Below, one piece after another: positions 10,335 to 23,162 of a DNA stretch of 64,000 nucleotides (its first letter is position 1; each line of letters begins with the position of its first letter). The translations under genes were made by a program, and so were the position numbers. The notes under the pieces are model-generated. The model was not told the DNA's origin. It searched no databases and worked only from the letters and a program-made list of their open reading frames with translations. The stretch comes from Hypericum androsaemum (taxonomy: Eukaryota > Streptophyta > Magnoliopsida > Malpighiales > Hypericaceae): assembly GCA_963995505.1 (NCBI GenBank), contig OZ023180.1, positions 10,425,301-10,489,300 on the forward strand. Direction: 5' to 3'.

Positions 10335-13300
10335 TCAAGCATGAACACCGACCAAGTCCAAGCAATGCTCGAATTTAGTACCAGAAAGCGGCTTCGTCAA
10401 CATGTCTGCAGGGTTGTCCTTGGTACCCACCTTGCTCACAACAATGTCAGCTTGAGCAACGTGCTCTCGAATGAAGTGGTACCTCACATTAATGTGCTTT
10501 GTCCTCTCATGATACATAGCATCCCTCGTGAGATGGATAGCACTTTGACTATCACAGTACACTGTACTGACCTGCAGCTTCTCACAGATTTCACTGAAGA
10601 AACCTTTCAACCAGATAGCCTCCTTCACACCTTCAGTTATAGCCATGTACTCCGCCTCAGTGGTAGACAACGCCACTGTGGCCTGTAGACAAGCTCTCCA
10701 ACTGATAGCACATCCACCAAGAGTGAAGACATATCCAGACAAGGATCTGAACTTATCAAGATCTCCAGTATAATCTGAATCTACGAAACCAACAACTCCA
10801 TCACTAGTGCGTCCAAACTGTAGACACACGCCCTTGGTACCCTTCAAGTACCTCATAATCTACTCCACTGCTCTCCAATGACCTTCTCCAAGATTTGCCA
10901 TAAACCTGCTAACGACACTCACAGCATAGGCCAAATCTGGGCGTGTGCAAACCATAGCATACATCAGAGAACCAACAGCAATGGAGTATGGAACACCAGA
11001 CATGTAATCGACCTCAGCAGCTGACTGTGGAGATAAAGCAGACGAAAGCTGAAAATGTGTACCAAGAGGAGTACTCACAGGATTACCAGTCACATCAAAC
11101 CTGTCAAGTACCTTTTCAATGTAACTTTCCTGACTCAGAAATAATTTCATTGCTCCTCTATCTCTGGCAATCTCCATGCCAAGAATCTTCTTAGCAGGAC
11201 CCAGATCTTTCATCTCAAACTCGCTACTCAACAGAGCTTTGAACTTCCTCACCTCTCCTTTGTCACTTGCAGCAATTAACATGTCATCCACATACAGGAG
11301 CAAATACACTTGGGAACCGTCGCGTAGCCTTTTCAGGTAAACACAACTATCATACTTGCTCCTCTCATAATCATGAGAAATCATAAAGGAGTCAAACCTT
11401 TTATACCACTGCCTCGGAGACTGCTTAAGGCCATACAGGGACTTCTTCAACAAGCACACATGGTCTTCTTTGCCTTTAACATGAAAACCCTCAGGCTGTG
11501 CCATATAAATCCGCTCCTCAAGCTCACCATTCAAGAAAGCTGTCTTCACATCGAGCTGTTCAAGCTCCAAATCCTGCATAGCAACAATACCAAGAAGAGA
11601 ACGAATCGAGGTATGCTTCACAACTGGTGAAAATACCTCATTAAAGTCCACACCAGGAATCTGACTATATCCTCTAGCCACTAGCCTAGCCTTGTATCTA
11701 GGCTCTTCAACTCCAGGTATACCATCCTTCTTCTTGAATACCCACTTGCAGCTGACAACCTTCTTATCCTTAGGCAGCTTAGTAATCTCCCAAGTCTTGT
11801 TCTTGTGAAGAGATTTCATCTCTTCCTCCATAGCAACCAACCATCTATCAGAGTCTTTCGACTTCACAGCATCTGAGTAACTAGACGGTTCTTCACAGCT
11901 ATCAACTTCATCTGCCACATTCAAGGCAAAAACAACAATATCAGCCGCACCCAACTTCTGTGGAGGCCTGATAATTCTTCTGGGCCTGTCTCTAGCAATA
12001 GAATACGCTGGCTCCCTCGCAACTGTGCCAACATTCTCAGCTTCATCAGACAACCCACCATGAGTAGGACCATGGCAATCAACATCACGGAAGGAACTCG
12101 CTTCTGGATTAGCATCAAACTCCACCTGTACTTTTGACTTTTGCAAGTCCACACTTGGAGCACTGGAAACAGCAGGTGAAGAAACATCCTCCCTCTTACT
12201 CAGCATGTCTGTCTCTTTGAAAATAACATTCCTACTCAACAAGACCTTAGACAGCTCGGGACACCACAACTTGTATCCCTTCACTCCAGAAGCATAGCCA
12301 AGGAAGATACATTTCACAGATCTTGACTCTAACTTGCCATTATTCACATGAGCATAGGCAGGACACCCAAATATCTTCAAATCAGCATAATTAGGAGGAT
12401 TTTCAGACCACAATTCTTCAGGTACCTTGCCATCAAGTGATGCATGAGGTGAACGATTGACAAGGTGACAGGCAGTGGAAGCAGCTTCAGCCCAAAATGA
12501 CTTAGGCAAACTAGCATTTGACAGCATACAATGAACTTTCTCCAATAAAGTTCTGTTCATTCTTTCAGCGACTCCATTCTGTTGGGGTGTACCCGGGATT
12601 GTCTTATGCCTGACAATACCCTCATTCTTGCAGAACTCATCAAACCAACTAGAGCAAAACTCCAATCCATTGTCTGTGCAGAGATGCTTGACATCTCTCC
12701 CAGTCTGCTTCTCAATCATAGTCTTCCACTGCTTGAAAGTGACAAAGACATGATCCTTGCCCTTCAAGAAGAACGCCCACACCTTCCTCGAATAATCATC
12801 AATAATAGTCAGCATATACTTGGAACCATTCTTTGTTGTAACTTGAGACGGTCCCCAAAGATCGGAATGAACATAGTCAAGTTTTCCCTTTGTAGTGTGC
12901 ACACCTTTCTGAAAACTGACTTTCTTCTGCTTGCCAAATACACAGTGCTCACAAAATTCCAGCTTCCCAATACCCTGTCCACATAATAATCCTCTCATAT
13001 TCAGCTCGGTCATGCCTTTCTCACTCATGTGACCAAGTCGCATATGCCACAATGAGGTATTCTCAGAATCTGTCAACGAGCCAGATGCAGCAGCAGCAGT
13101 CCCTGTAACTGTAGAACCCTGCAAAACATACAGATTTCCAAACTCTTTCTTGGCCTTCATATGCACTAATGAGTTCTTACTCACACGAAGAACTCCACCT
13201 TCTCCGGTATACTTGTACCCCAATGTATCAAGAGTACTCAGCGAAATCAAGTTCCGCTTCAAATCAGGAATATGTCTCACATTCGTCAAGGTTCGAATGA

Positions 13301-14351
13301 CACCATCATGCATCTTGATCTTCACTGTGCCAATACCGATAATCTTGCAGATAAAATTATTTCCCATGAGAACATTACCCTCCGCACGTTCATATGTTGA
13401 AAACCAATCCCGGATGGGACACATATGAAACGTACAAGCAGAATCAAGGACCCAAGCAGCATCAACTTTAGACTTCCCATCAATTACAGACAAAAGGTCT
13501 CCATCAGATTCTTCTTTCTGAGTGGTGGTGGCAACACTAGCACTGCCGCTATCAGAACTTTCTCCTTTCGGAGCACTGGACTTTTCGCCCTTCTTCTTGT
13601 TCTTCAACTCCGGACAGAACCATTTAATATGCCCAACCTTATGACAATTGAAACAAGTCTTATCATTGTGCCTTGACCTTGATTTGCTTTTGCTCTTCTT
13701 CCGCGAACCAGACTTAGCATTCCTCTCTTCAGACCTCCCTCTCACAACCAAGCCAGTCCCTTGGCTATTTTCAGAGGAACTCACAGTGTGCTTATCAATT
13801 CTCTCTTTCTCCAAGAGCGAATCATGAACATTATCCCAACTTAGAGTATCATGGCTGAACAACAGAGTATCTCTGAATTGTTGATAAGAAGCAGGCAACG
13901 AGCACAATAATAATAAAGCAAGATCTTCATCATCATACTTCACATCCAAAGTTCTAAGATCAGCCACTATATCCTTAAATTCATTAAGGTGGTCATGAAC
14001 AGACTTATCTTCTTGCATCCGGATAGAAAACAGTCGTTGCTTCAAGCACAGTTTGTTGGTCAAACTCTTGGGCATGCACAATTTTTCAAGCTTTGCCCAT
14101 AATGAGGAAGCTGTTGTCTCTTTCAACACGTCTCGCAAAATATCATCTGACAGATGCAACTGGATCTGACTCACAGCCGTACGATTCTTTGACGCCTTCA
14201 TCGCAGCGTCCCAACTCGAAGGCATCGACTTCTCATTAAGTAGAGTCTCATCCAGCTCTATATGTGTCAAAATAGCACGCATCTTCACCTGCCACAAGGA
14301 AAAATTAGTTTTCCTCGTCAATTCAGGGATTTCGTACTTCATGGAAGTCAT
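10335..14351 (-). pseudogene. copia gag-pol polyprotein with a single in-frame stop
   Basis: One frame runs from the ATG at 14351 to a stop at 10335, interrupted only by TAG at 10860-10862. Before the stop there are 1163 residues, and after it the same frame continues to the end. Domains in order: gag; zinc knuckle CFNCHKVGHIKWFC near residue 233 (CX2CX4HX4C); protease with WVLDSACTFH near 301, where DSA replaces the usual D-S/T-G; integrase with the HHCC finger and DD35E residues (HSDLWGP, CTDNGLEF, PQQNGVAER); RT with LDVKTAFLNGE and YVDDMLIA. RNase H after the stop has [19 protein letters not shown] and the HERTKHI segment. Copia relatives usually have Trp at the stop position (TGG to TAG, one base), so this copy is one change from open. 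Retrotransposition would need readthrough or help in trans. Confidence 0.93.
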
Positions 14352-14650
14352 CCTGAAGCTCCTCGAACCAAAAAATCAACCCAAAATTGGTTAGAAAACT
14401 AAAATCAGCCAAAACAGTTGACTTTTGGTCAACCAGTCAAATAGTTGACTTTTGGTCAACTCGAAAATTAGGGTTTTTCAACCCAAATCTCTCACAAGCG
14501 GTGGCTGACCCTTTTCTCCTCCTCCGCGGCGACGGGTTCGGTGGCGGCGGCTCCAAGGGTTTCAAAACCCTAAATCCCGATTTTCCCCAAATCGGTTACT
14601 ATTCACGGATTTTTTTTTTGTCAAAACTCGAATACTCGAAACTCAGATCC

Positions 14651-14663
14651 GGCTTTGATACCA
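14651..14663 (-). promoter_or_regulatory. Primer-binding site of the Tnt1-like copia
   Basis: The minus strand reads TGGTATCAAAGCC directly inside the 5' LTR. It matches the initiator-Met tRNA 3' end except for one base (A for G at the ninth position). Confidence 0.8.
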
Positions 14664-14665
14664 AT

Positions 14666-14938
14666 TGTTGTGAAATAAGATCGAAACGAGTAAAACACGA
14701 GATACAAGAATTACGTGGAAACCCCAAGACGGGGAGAAAACCACGGGCAAAGGAGAGTCGTCCACTATGTGAGTCCAATCGGTTACAAGGCCTCCGTGAG
14801 GGTTCTCTCTACCTCACAACTCTCAACTAGTACAAATAAGACCTAGGCATAGACCGTATATATATAGGAGACTAGTACTCTATTCTGATCAGGAAATAGA
14901 GCCTTACTCTAATTAGGAATGTGAAACAATTCCTAACA
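14666..14938 (-). repeat. 5' LTR of the Tnt1-like copia
   Basis: It is bounded by TGTTG at 14666 and TAACA at 14938, 273 bases, the same length as the other LTR. Differences are point substitutions, mostly transitions. Confidence 0.9.
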
Positions 14939-14943
14939 ATGAC

Positions 14944-15486
14944 TAACATCTTCAGATATTTGTTTTGTCACAATTCATGCGTATTCCTCCACAAAAGTCC
15001 CAAATAGTTTAAAGAAACAAAGAACATATTTATTGCCTGGTGATCGGGACGGGCACAATCAGGAATAAGTTTTTAGTGGGTTTTGCCGTTTTCCTCTAAA
15101 AATTGTATCCGACACCGTAAAATAGTAACTAAAGAAATTGGGATTTACGTTTTGTTGCGGTTTCGAGATTTCCTGGATCTTGCCCTTAGTTTTCACATCC
15201 CTGCTTACAACATACCTTCGTAGAAGAGAATCGTGTGGTAGATTCTTTTTCTAAGCATACATTGATTGTTGGATATGATTATGTTATTTCAGATATACTC
15301 TTTGACTTTTGTACTACTATCTATCTAGATGATATGAAGGGAGTTAGTCTACCCCGATGTACTCGTACACATCCGCCCTTCGATTTCTTAAAAAAAACCT
15401 ACACTAGAGATTTCTCTTTCGTCTTCTAATCAAAATTTTCTCACCGAGGTGAAAAGAGCAACTAGGATGAGCTTCTCCAAAAAAGA
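14944..15486. other. Intergenic DNA between two copia elements
   Basis: No gene is recognised. The frame at 15235-15429 has no known domain. Confidence 0.4.
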
Positions 15487-16007
15487 TGTTGGAATTAAAT
15501 GACAATAAATGCCAAGGTAGGAAGGCCCAAAGTGAGAAGGCCCAAGGTTGGAGGAAAATCAATCCCACATTGAAAAATAGCACAAAAATTTTAAAATATA
15601 TGAGGAGCTCCAAGCTAGTGTGACATTAAGTGTTCCACCTGGAGTGCTAGCACGAGCACGCACAGGGTGCAATGGGTGCTTTGAGGCGCACTTTGCACTT
15701 CGGGCATATGCATCATCGCGAAGGGGTACCTCACGAAGGAGTGCGAGTACAGGCTGCTATCTGAATGGTTGCCTATCCAGAATGTCCACCGAAGAGACAC
15801 GAGCAGACTACTGGCCGAAGAGGTGCCTGATGGGCAGCCTGCCTGGTGTCCGAAAGGATGTGTCTTCTCGAAAGTGCAGGCTGCCACACTCGTGCCCCCT
15901 TGGAATTGCCTGCCTCCAACCCTCTGCAGCCTATAAATAAGCCTCTCTCCCTCATTTGGAAATCATCCCAAACACTCATTGCATAAGCATTCATTACCAA
16001 TAGTCGT

Positions 16008-16049
<42 letters not shown>

Positions 16050-16249
16050 AAAGTTCCGAGTTCCAAAGGTTCGCCGAGGCTTCAAGAGTCATTATGCTAC
16101 AATCTTGAAATGCGAAGTCATTGTATCTTGGGGACGATTGTCATAGCCCGTAAGCACTGAATACGGGGCAATCTCGTCTTACGGAGAAAGAGTCAAACTC
16201 TTTCCTCGACTTTAGATCCTAATCAAGTATACCATCATCCGGATAAACA
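15487..16249 (+). repeat. Probable 5' LTR of the decayed copia
   Basis: It begins TGTTGGAATT and ends ATAAACA shortly before the gag start. A TATA box CTATAAATA lies near 15931, followed by a CT microsatellite where the R region would begin. No clear primer-binding site follows, so the right end is uncertain. Confidence 0.55.
16012..16046. repeat. (CT)n microsatellite
   Basis: An uninterrupted CT dinucleotide run of about 35 bases lies inside the LTR leader of the decayed copia. The minus-strand frame at 15773-16066 with a run of RE residues is only this repeat translated. Confidence 0.9.
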
Positions 16250-18540
16250 ATAATCGTAAGATGAAATTTTGTGTACTTGAAGATGGCATCATCAAGCTCT
16301 GCTCAGGCACTAGTCCCGCCTGTCCCAGGAACTGTCCACGCCGAAAGGCCATCAAAGTTCAATGGCACCGAGTTCAAGAGGTGGCAACAGAAAATATTAT
16401 TCTACCTGACAATGCTCAACCTGGTCCGATTCTTGAAGGAAGAAGCACCGAAGGTGGTAGAGAATGAGGCTGATCAACAGAAGATCAATGCTCTGGATGC
16501 TTGGACTCATAGCGACTTCCTATATCGTAACTACATCCTGAATGGATTGAACGACACCATATACAATGTCTATGCTGTAACCACGAGAGCAAAAGAATTA
16601 TGAGATTCTCTGGAGAAGAAGTACAAGATGAAAGATGCCGAGTTGAAGAAATTCATCGTCGGGAGATTCCTCGACTTCAAGATGGTTGATTCCAAAAAGG
16701 TTATAGACCAAGTGCAAGAGTTACAACTGATTCTGCATGAGATTCAACTGAAGGAATGCAACTGACTGAGTCTTTTCAAGTGGCACCAATGATTAAAAAG
16801 CTACCACCCCTTTGGAAAGATTTTAAGAACTACCTCAAGCATAAGAGGAAGGACATGGGCCTTGAAGACTTGATTGTGAGACTAAGGATTGAGGAAGATA
16901 ACTAAAAGTCCAAAGTTAAGAACAACAAGACCAACTCTAAAGCCACGATACACCTCGCTGAAGGAGGTACTGACAAGAAGAGAAAGAAGTTTGGCAACAA
17001 GTAGGAGAAGCAAGAGCCAAAGCAGAAGAAGGCCAAGAAAATAAAGGGCAACTGCTTCAACTGCGATAAGCCCGATCACATGGCAAAGGATTATTGTTCA
17101 CCAAAGAAGGACAATCGTGAGAAAGCTAATTTGGCTGAAGACCAGTCTGAGTTAGATCTATCAGCCATGATATTTGAAGCCAATTTGGTGGATAACCCAA
17201 GAGAGTGGTTTGTCGATACCGGGACAACCTGCCACATCTGTTCAGACAAGGAGATGTTCTCGACCTATATCTCGATCATCGGACGAAAGCTGTTTATGGG
17301 TAGCTCCGCAACTTCCAAGGTAGTCAGATTAGGTAAGGTGGTCATAAAGCTGACCTCGATCAAAGAGCTAACCCTCAAGGATGTGCTGCATGTCCCAGAC
17401 ATCCGCAAGAATCTGGTATCTAGCTCCCTATTAAGCAAAGCTGGACTGAAGCTAGTTTTTTAGGCTGATAAGTTTGTAATGACCAAAGCTGGTAATTTTA
17501 TAGGAAAGGGTTACCTAGATAAGGGGCTCTTCAAGTTGAATGTAATAACTGTACAATGTGCCTTTGAGGGCCAGAATAAAGTTATTAATTCTTCTTACTT
17601 GGCTGAGTGTTCTAACTTATGCCATGATAGATTAGGACACATAAATTTAAGCTCACTAAGAAAGTTGGTAAGTTTAAATTTATTTTCTAAATTGGAGTTT
17701 AAGACAAACGATAAATGTGAAGTATGTGTTGAGGCAAAAATGGCCAAAGCACATTTCCATTCAGTAGAAAGAAGTACAACACTTTTAGAGTTAGTTCATA
17801 CCGACGTTTGCGATATGAAACACGTATAAACTGGAGGTGGGAAAAAGTATTTCATCATATTTATTGATGATTGTACAAGATACTGCTACGTATATCTCTT
17901 GAAGGGAAAGAACGAAGCCTTCAAAAGTTATAAGAATGAGGTTGAAAATTAACTTAGCAGTAAAATCAAAATAATTCAAAGTGATAGAGGGGGAGAATAT
18001 GTAGCTCTGTTTGAGAAATTTTGCCAACAAAATGGAATTATTCATCAGACAACTGGTTCATACTCATCTCAATCAAATTGCGTAGCTGAACGTAAGAATC
18101 AAACTCTCAAGAAGATGATGAATGTTATGTTGATTAGCTCGGGCTTACCTTAGAACAAGTGGGGGGAGCTGTACTCTCAGTTAATCATATTCTAAATAAA
18201 TTGTCACACAAGAAAAAGGACAAAACTCCATATAAACTATGAAAAGGTAGGAAACCTTCCTACGATTACCTTAAAGTGTGGAGGTGCCTAGCTAAGGTAA
18301 AAGTACCTAAGCCAAAATTATTGATTGCATCTTTATCAGATATGCTTACAACAGGAGTGCGTATCAATTTCTGGTGCACAAATCTGAAAATCCTAAAGTA
18401 AATGAGGGAACAGTTATAGAATCAAGAAATGCGATATTCTTTTAGAATACTTTTCCTAATAAGGAAAGGAAAGAATTAAGTTCTAATAAGAGGACTTATA
18501 AGGCTGCATAAGGTTCTGATCAAGATTCTGAGGAACCTAG

Positions 18541-18796
18541 TGTAATGTTCTGTGATCCGACCGACTGTCTCCACAGACCAACACAGGTCTTTTCCAGCGT
18601 GTTTTGTACTCACTCACACACATCCCAGAAACTTCTCAGGAGGTCACCCATCTTGATCCTACTCCCGGCCAAATGCGTTTAACCTTGGAGTTCTCTCAGG
18701 ATGTGTGCCAGAAAAGAAGGTGCACCTTGTTGGTATGAATAGTACCAACTAAATTACTTAAGGTTTTTAAGTACAGATCATGAATGGGGTATCACA
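18541..18796 (-). repeat. Cassandra copy 1, 3' LTR with 5S-like sequence
   Basis: 256 bases from TGTAATG to TATCACA on the plus strand. The 5S-like part is about 18630-18760 and reads as 5S on the minus strand. Confidence 0.88.
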
Positions 18797-18922
18797 TTCA
18801 CTCCTCCTTAAATACGCGACGTCCTCGTCGCGCCAGATACAGACAGTCCCAGAATCCCTTGGTTGCAGGTGTGTTCGATCCCCGAACCATACCGTACAAG
18901 TCGAGGTCGCTCTGATACCAAA

Positions 18923-19178
18923 TATAATGCCCCGTGATCCGACCGACTGTCTCCACAGACTAACACGGGTCTTTTCCAGCGTGTTTTTTTCTCACTCACA
19001 CACATCCCAGAAACTTCCCAGGAGGTCACCCATCTTGATCCTACTCCCGGCCAAATGCATTTAACCTTGGAGTTCTCTCAGAATGTATGCCGAAAATGAA
19101 GGTGCACCTTGTTGGTATGAATAGTTCCAACCAAATTACTTAAGGCTTTTCAGTACAGATCATGAATGGGGTATCACA
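18923..19178 (-). repeat. Cassandra copy 1, 5' LTR with 5S-like sequence
   Basis: 256 bases. The outermost TG of the partner LTR is TA here (18923-18924), a single change at the inner end. Confidence 0.88.
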
Positions 19179-20785
19179 CCTAGACGCGGTAAGAGGACCA
19201 AGGTAGCTAAGTCATTTGATCCAGATTTTCTAACATACGTGTTAGAAAATGAACCCAGGACAAGCCAAGATGCATTGTCTAGTCCAGATGCTCCTCTCTG
19301 GAAAGAAGCTATCAACACTGAGATAGAGTCCATCATGCAAAATCACATGTGGGAAATCGTAGATCTTCTACCAGGTTGTAAACTTTTTGGTTGCAAGTGG
19401 ATCCTTAAAAGAAAATACAAAGCTGATAGATCAATCGACAAGTGCAAAGCTCGGTTGGTAACTAAAGGATTCAAACAAAAGGAAGGATATGATTACTTTG
19501 ACATGTATTCTTCGGTCACGAGAATCACATCTACTAGAGTACTCACAGTCGTTGCAGTACTCTATAACCTCGAGGCACATCAGATGGATGTAAAAACAGC
19601 CTTACTAAATGGAGAACTGAAAGAGAAAATATATATGGAATAACCTGAAGGGTTTGTTGTCCCCGGACAAGAGCATAAAATATGCAAACTGGTCAAGTCA
19701 TTGTACGGGCTGAAACAGGAGCCGAAACAATAGCATGAGAAATTTGACAGAACAATGATGTCTAATGGCTTTAAGATCAATGAATGTGATAAATATATAT
19801 ACATTAAATGCACACCTGATGCTTACGTAATTGTATGTCTGTATGTAAACGACATGCTAATCATGGGAAGTAGTAATGATCTTATCATAAAAACTAAGAA
19901 CATGTTAAAGAATAACTTTGACATGAAAGACATAGGTCTAGCTGATGTAATACTAGGGATCAAAATCTCTAGGACGACTGAAGAAATTATTTTGTCACAA
20001 TCACATTACGTAGAGAATGTACTCAAGAAATTTAAAACTTTTGACAAACCTTCGGCTAAGAATCAGGTAGACCTGAATCTATATTTAGCCAAAAATAGAG
20101 GGGACCCAGTGTCTCAACTAAAATATGCAAGAATTATTGGGAGCCTGATGTAATTGACAAATTGTACACGTCCTGACATTGCGTATTCAGTTAGCAAGCT
20201 TAGTAGATTCACAAACAATCCAGGAAATAATCACTAGCTAGCTCTGAAATGGGATCTAAAGTACCTAAAATATACTTTGAACCACGGCATACTTTATACT
20301 AGATATCCAGCTGTATTGGAAGAATACAGTGATGTGAATTGGATATCAGACACTAAAGACTCCAAATCTACTAGTAGTTACGTGTTCACCACATGTGGAG
20401 GAGCTACGTCCTAGAAATCCTCTAAACAAACGTGCATAGCTCAATCCATCATGGAGTCAGAATTTATAGCACTAGATAAAGCTGGGGAAGAAGCTGAATG
20501 GCTCAGAAACTTCCTACAGGATATTTCTTGTTGGAACAAGCATGTGCCTCCTGTATTGATACATTATGATAGCATATCAGCAATCGGGAGAGCACAAAGT
20601 ACTATGTACAATGGTAAGTCTCAACCAACCATAGGAGACATAACATCGTTAGATAATTGATCTATGGTGGTATAATTGATTAATTATGTGAAGTCTAAGG
20701 ACAATATAGCTGATCCTTTGACGAAATGAATCAATAGAGATAAAATGTGTAATGCAGTAAGGGGAATGGGGTTAAAACCCACACA

Positions 20786-21848
20786 TTAAAAATATTCACA
20801 GCGGTAACTCAACCATGATGAGTGGAGATCCTACAAACTTGATTCAATGAGACAACTAAGTTATGGATGGTTAAAATGATTACTTAGAACTCATCCTATT
20901 CTCAGAAGATAACTAAGTACGAACCTGCAGAGCTGTGGTTAGGTTAAGCATCTATATTTTTAATAATTTCTATGCCAGATAAAGGTAGAGTATGGCAGGA
21001 TACTCTTGATAGGAGATCACCTATATAAGTGCGAAGTGAGGCCGCTTTAAATAGAAAAATACTTATAAATCCAAGATAAGGTCCTTGGTCGAAACGGACA
21101 CAACGTGAGAACTAAGGATATTAGAGATATCATTGTGTAAATGTTATTGTCTTAGTTTATATCAAAAGTTGAAGAGTTCAAGACATCGCGTTCACTGAGC
21201 AGCAAGTAAATCCGATAATAACTTACTGAAGAAGGTTCAAAGCCATAAGCTACATGTCTCGATACAATGATAACTTGTCGAAACTTTTCTTAAAAGTGTC
21301 TAGCATCCATTAATCCTCTATAGATATTGTAAGTACAGTAACATCTTGTTTCACGTATGTATCCCAAATCACCTGAGACCACAAAGATAAACAATCAGTA
21401 ATTAAGGTCCACGCTAATTTCATTAGCATAGCAAGATTCAGGTTTCAAAGGTTTTTAAACCCCAAACAACCCACATTCTTTGGACGACACATAGTATCAC
21501 AAAAAATATGTGTCCCTTCTATTTATTAGCAGATGAGCCCTAAAGAAATCCTTGTTGCTCTTTTTCAATCTCATCGCAAATGCCCAATAGTAGCTTGGTC
21601 GTTTGAATGGCATAAGATGGAAGGGCGGCGAGGACCGATTGGGAAAAAGTTGTGCGCTAGACGAATGACAACTTATCAACACACCATCTGTTAAGTCGAG
21701 CATGGATCTTGTCCAAAATATATGAGTAAGTTTTTTTAGTGACCTTTTCATGCAATATAGGCATGTCTAAATACTTGCCCAGATTCTTGGTAAGCCCAAC
21801 ACCCAATGTACAGTTACATTCTTCGACACGTACAAAAAAGGAGTAACT
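20786..21848. other. 3' untranslated tail of the decayed copia and unassigned DNA
   Basis: The stretch to about 21340 has the look of the long 3' tail of this copia type, for example GATAGGAGATCACCTATATAAGTGCG near 21000-21050 (in two overlapping parts). No 3' LTR was found. The minus frame at 21497-21751 has no recognisable domain. Confidence 0.4.
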
Positions 21849-21870
21849 ATAGATGAGAAGAATATGGAAA

Positions 21871-23162
21871 AATATTAAGTATGTAACTTCTTTCTCTTAC
21901 TTTTAGAGAGAGACTTTTCTCTCCAGCGTGGGAGCATATAATTCTTTTAGGGATTTATCTCTTCTTTTTTTCTTTGGTCCCCTCCACCTTTCCTCCGCTC
22001 CCTTTACCACCTCCACCATACAACCCATTCCCCGGCCACCCACCTACAACCCAGATCTTCTCTCTTTTGAAACTTTTTTCTCTTTTGCTGTATTTTTTTA
22101 GCTTGGTTTTCCACGTGAAATCCCTCATGACCACTCCAAATTGCCTCTTTCCATAGCGCAGAAGATCCAGTCACATCATCCTCCTCTCAGGCCGGAGCCT
22201 AAACAGGCACACTGCTCAACCTCCTCCGATCACCATCCCCGTCACCCTACTAGAGCCCAGTCCACCAGCTTTCAGACTGCATGTCCTCTCTTCTCCTCAC
22301 CACCAAAGCCTAGCTTAGCTCTCGGGTCAGTCCTGGTCGCTCGGCTCGCCCAGCTAGTAGCCACTCTCAGTCCGGATCATCTCAGGACTACTAATTAGCC
22401 GCCTTCGGCCCTCCGCCTTCACCAAAGCTCAACCTCATCAAGACTCGCCTCTGTGCCATTTCAAAGATCTGGCCCTACAACCGACGAGCAAGAGCTAGCC
22501 TCGGACGGGGACCGGAGGGGTAGGTCACTCTATACCACCCTTCGGTTAGATATTTTATTTCTTGTGTCTTTATTTATGCTATCTAGCTTGTTTGTGTTAT
22601 CTTCCTACTATTTTCATAGTTGTCTTCTGTAATTATGTCATGGGTGATGTGTTTAGATCAGTAGATACTCCTCACCCACGGTCAATTTTTTAAGTGTTTT
22701 GCTTGTTATTTCATCTTTATCATTATGAGGTGCTACTTCTGCTTTGTGAGGGTTCGTCCAAACAAAATTGCCTACTCTATGGAGTTTCTTATTGTACTAT
22801 ACCTTGTGTGTGGCTCAATATATGTTAGCTGACCTTCGTGTTAGCAGTGCTCTGGTTAAGTCTTCTACCTCTTTTATATAGAGAATCTCAACTCTCGAAG
22901 TTGTTAATATAACCAAAGTGACCAATTGTACTACCAAACAACTTGTGATGATGTTTGATGGTATAACTTCTATATGTGTATTTTCTATTGTCCTGTATAT
23001 GTATTAAATTTTTGTGTCTATATCTTGTAATATCATACTTTAATGAAAACCCTTTCAAAAAAAATTCTTTAATGAAATAATATGTATTTAACTTTTGTGT
23101 AGGTATATAATGTCATACTTTAATAAAAGAGACTAGGTCACTTTAAAATTTCTTAGAAAGAT
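21871..23162 (+). mobile_element. Retroposed segment between long direct repeats, LINE-like 3' end
   Basis: The segment lies between two direct copies, with one mismatch, of a 22-base stretch containing GAGAAGAATATGGAAA (21849-21870 and 23163-23184), the length range of L1-type target duplications. The 5' part (21960-22520) is C-rich and untranslatable. The 3' part carries CATACTTTAATGAAAACCC followed by an A-run near 23060, then a second diverged copy of the same tail at 23085-23130. I infer a LINE copy with most of its coding region lost, or a derivative mobilised by one. No protein domain is recognised. Confidence 0.55.

Larger units (their letters stand above)
9980..14938 (-). mobile_element. 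Nearly intact Ty1/copia retrotransposon, Tnt1-like
   Basis: The element is 4959 bases long with two 273-base LTRs and a perfect 5-base target duplication ATGAC (9975-9979 and 14939-14943). Read on the minus strand, the order is 5' LTR, primer-binding site, gag-protease-integrase-RT-RNase H, polypurine tract, 3' LTR. The LTRs differ at about nine positions by eye (about 3%), so the insertion is fairly recent. The coding frame is about the Tnt1 length and has one in-frame stop. It lies between the DUF26 remnant and the next copia and shows no nested insertion. Confidence 0.95.
18541..19178 (-). mobile_element. Cassandra TRIM (5S-bearing LTRs), copy 1
   Basis: Two 256-base LTRs (18541-18796 and 18923-19178) flank a 126-base centre, and the 5-base target duplication CCTAG lies at 18536-18540 and 19179-19183. 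On the minus strand each LTR begins TGTGATACCC and contains a 5S-rRNA-like stretch: GGGTGACCTCCTG.., then upstream of it GGCCGGGAGTAGGATC. It keeps the internal promoter pattern of a 5S gene. The primer-binding site TGGTATCAGAGC lies at 18909-18920 and a purine tract AAGGAGGAGTGAATG adjoins the other LTR. No protein is coded, as expected for Cassandra, which is thought to be mobilised in trans. It landed in the integrase-RT spacer of the decayed copia. Confidence 0.93.
16283..20785 (+). pseudogene. Decayed Ty1/copia gag-pol, interrupted by a Cassandra element
   Basis: Starting at the ATG at 16283, gag reads MASSSSAQALVPPVPGT.. and stops at about 16603. It resumes after several stops to a zinc knuckle [15 protein letters not shown] near 17060. 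Protease shows [12 protein letters not shown] (17205 on). Integrase shows CHDRLGHINL and an HTDVCD at 17790-17820, where a stop falls. RT starts after the inserted Cassandra (18541-19178), with HQMDVKTALLNGE near 19580 and LYVNDMLI near 19840, where an Asn replaces the first Asp of YVDD. RNase H remains at 20330-20660, and the C-terminal tail reads NIADPLTK near 20708. Many stops and frameshifts mean it is dead. The lineage resembles Tork-type copias. Confidence 0.85.

Noticed and set aside
10341..13676. Series of plus-strand ORFs of 68-134 codons
   Set aside because: They are antisense shadows of the copia gag-pol on the minus strand.
15773..16066. Protein with a long RE repeat
   Set aside because: Translation of the CT microsatellite in an LTR leader.
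18630..19090. 5S rRNA genes on the minus strand
   Set aside because: The 5S-like stretches are diverged from 5S, lie inside paired LTRs with a target duplication, and match the Cassandra layout. The same holds at 47390-47840.
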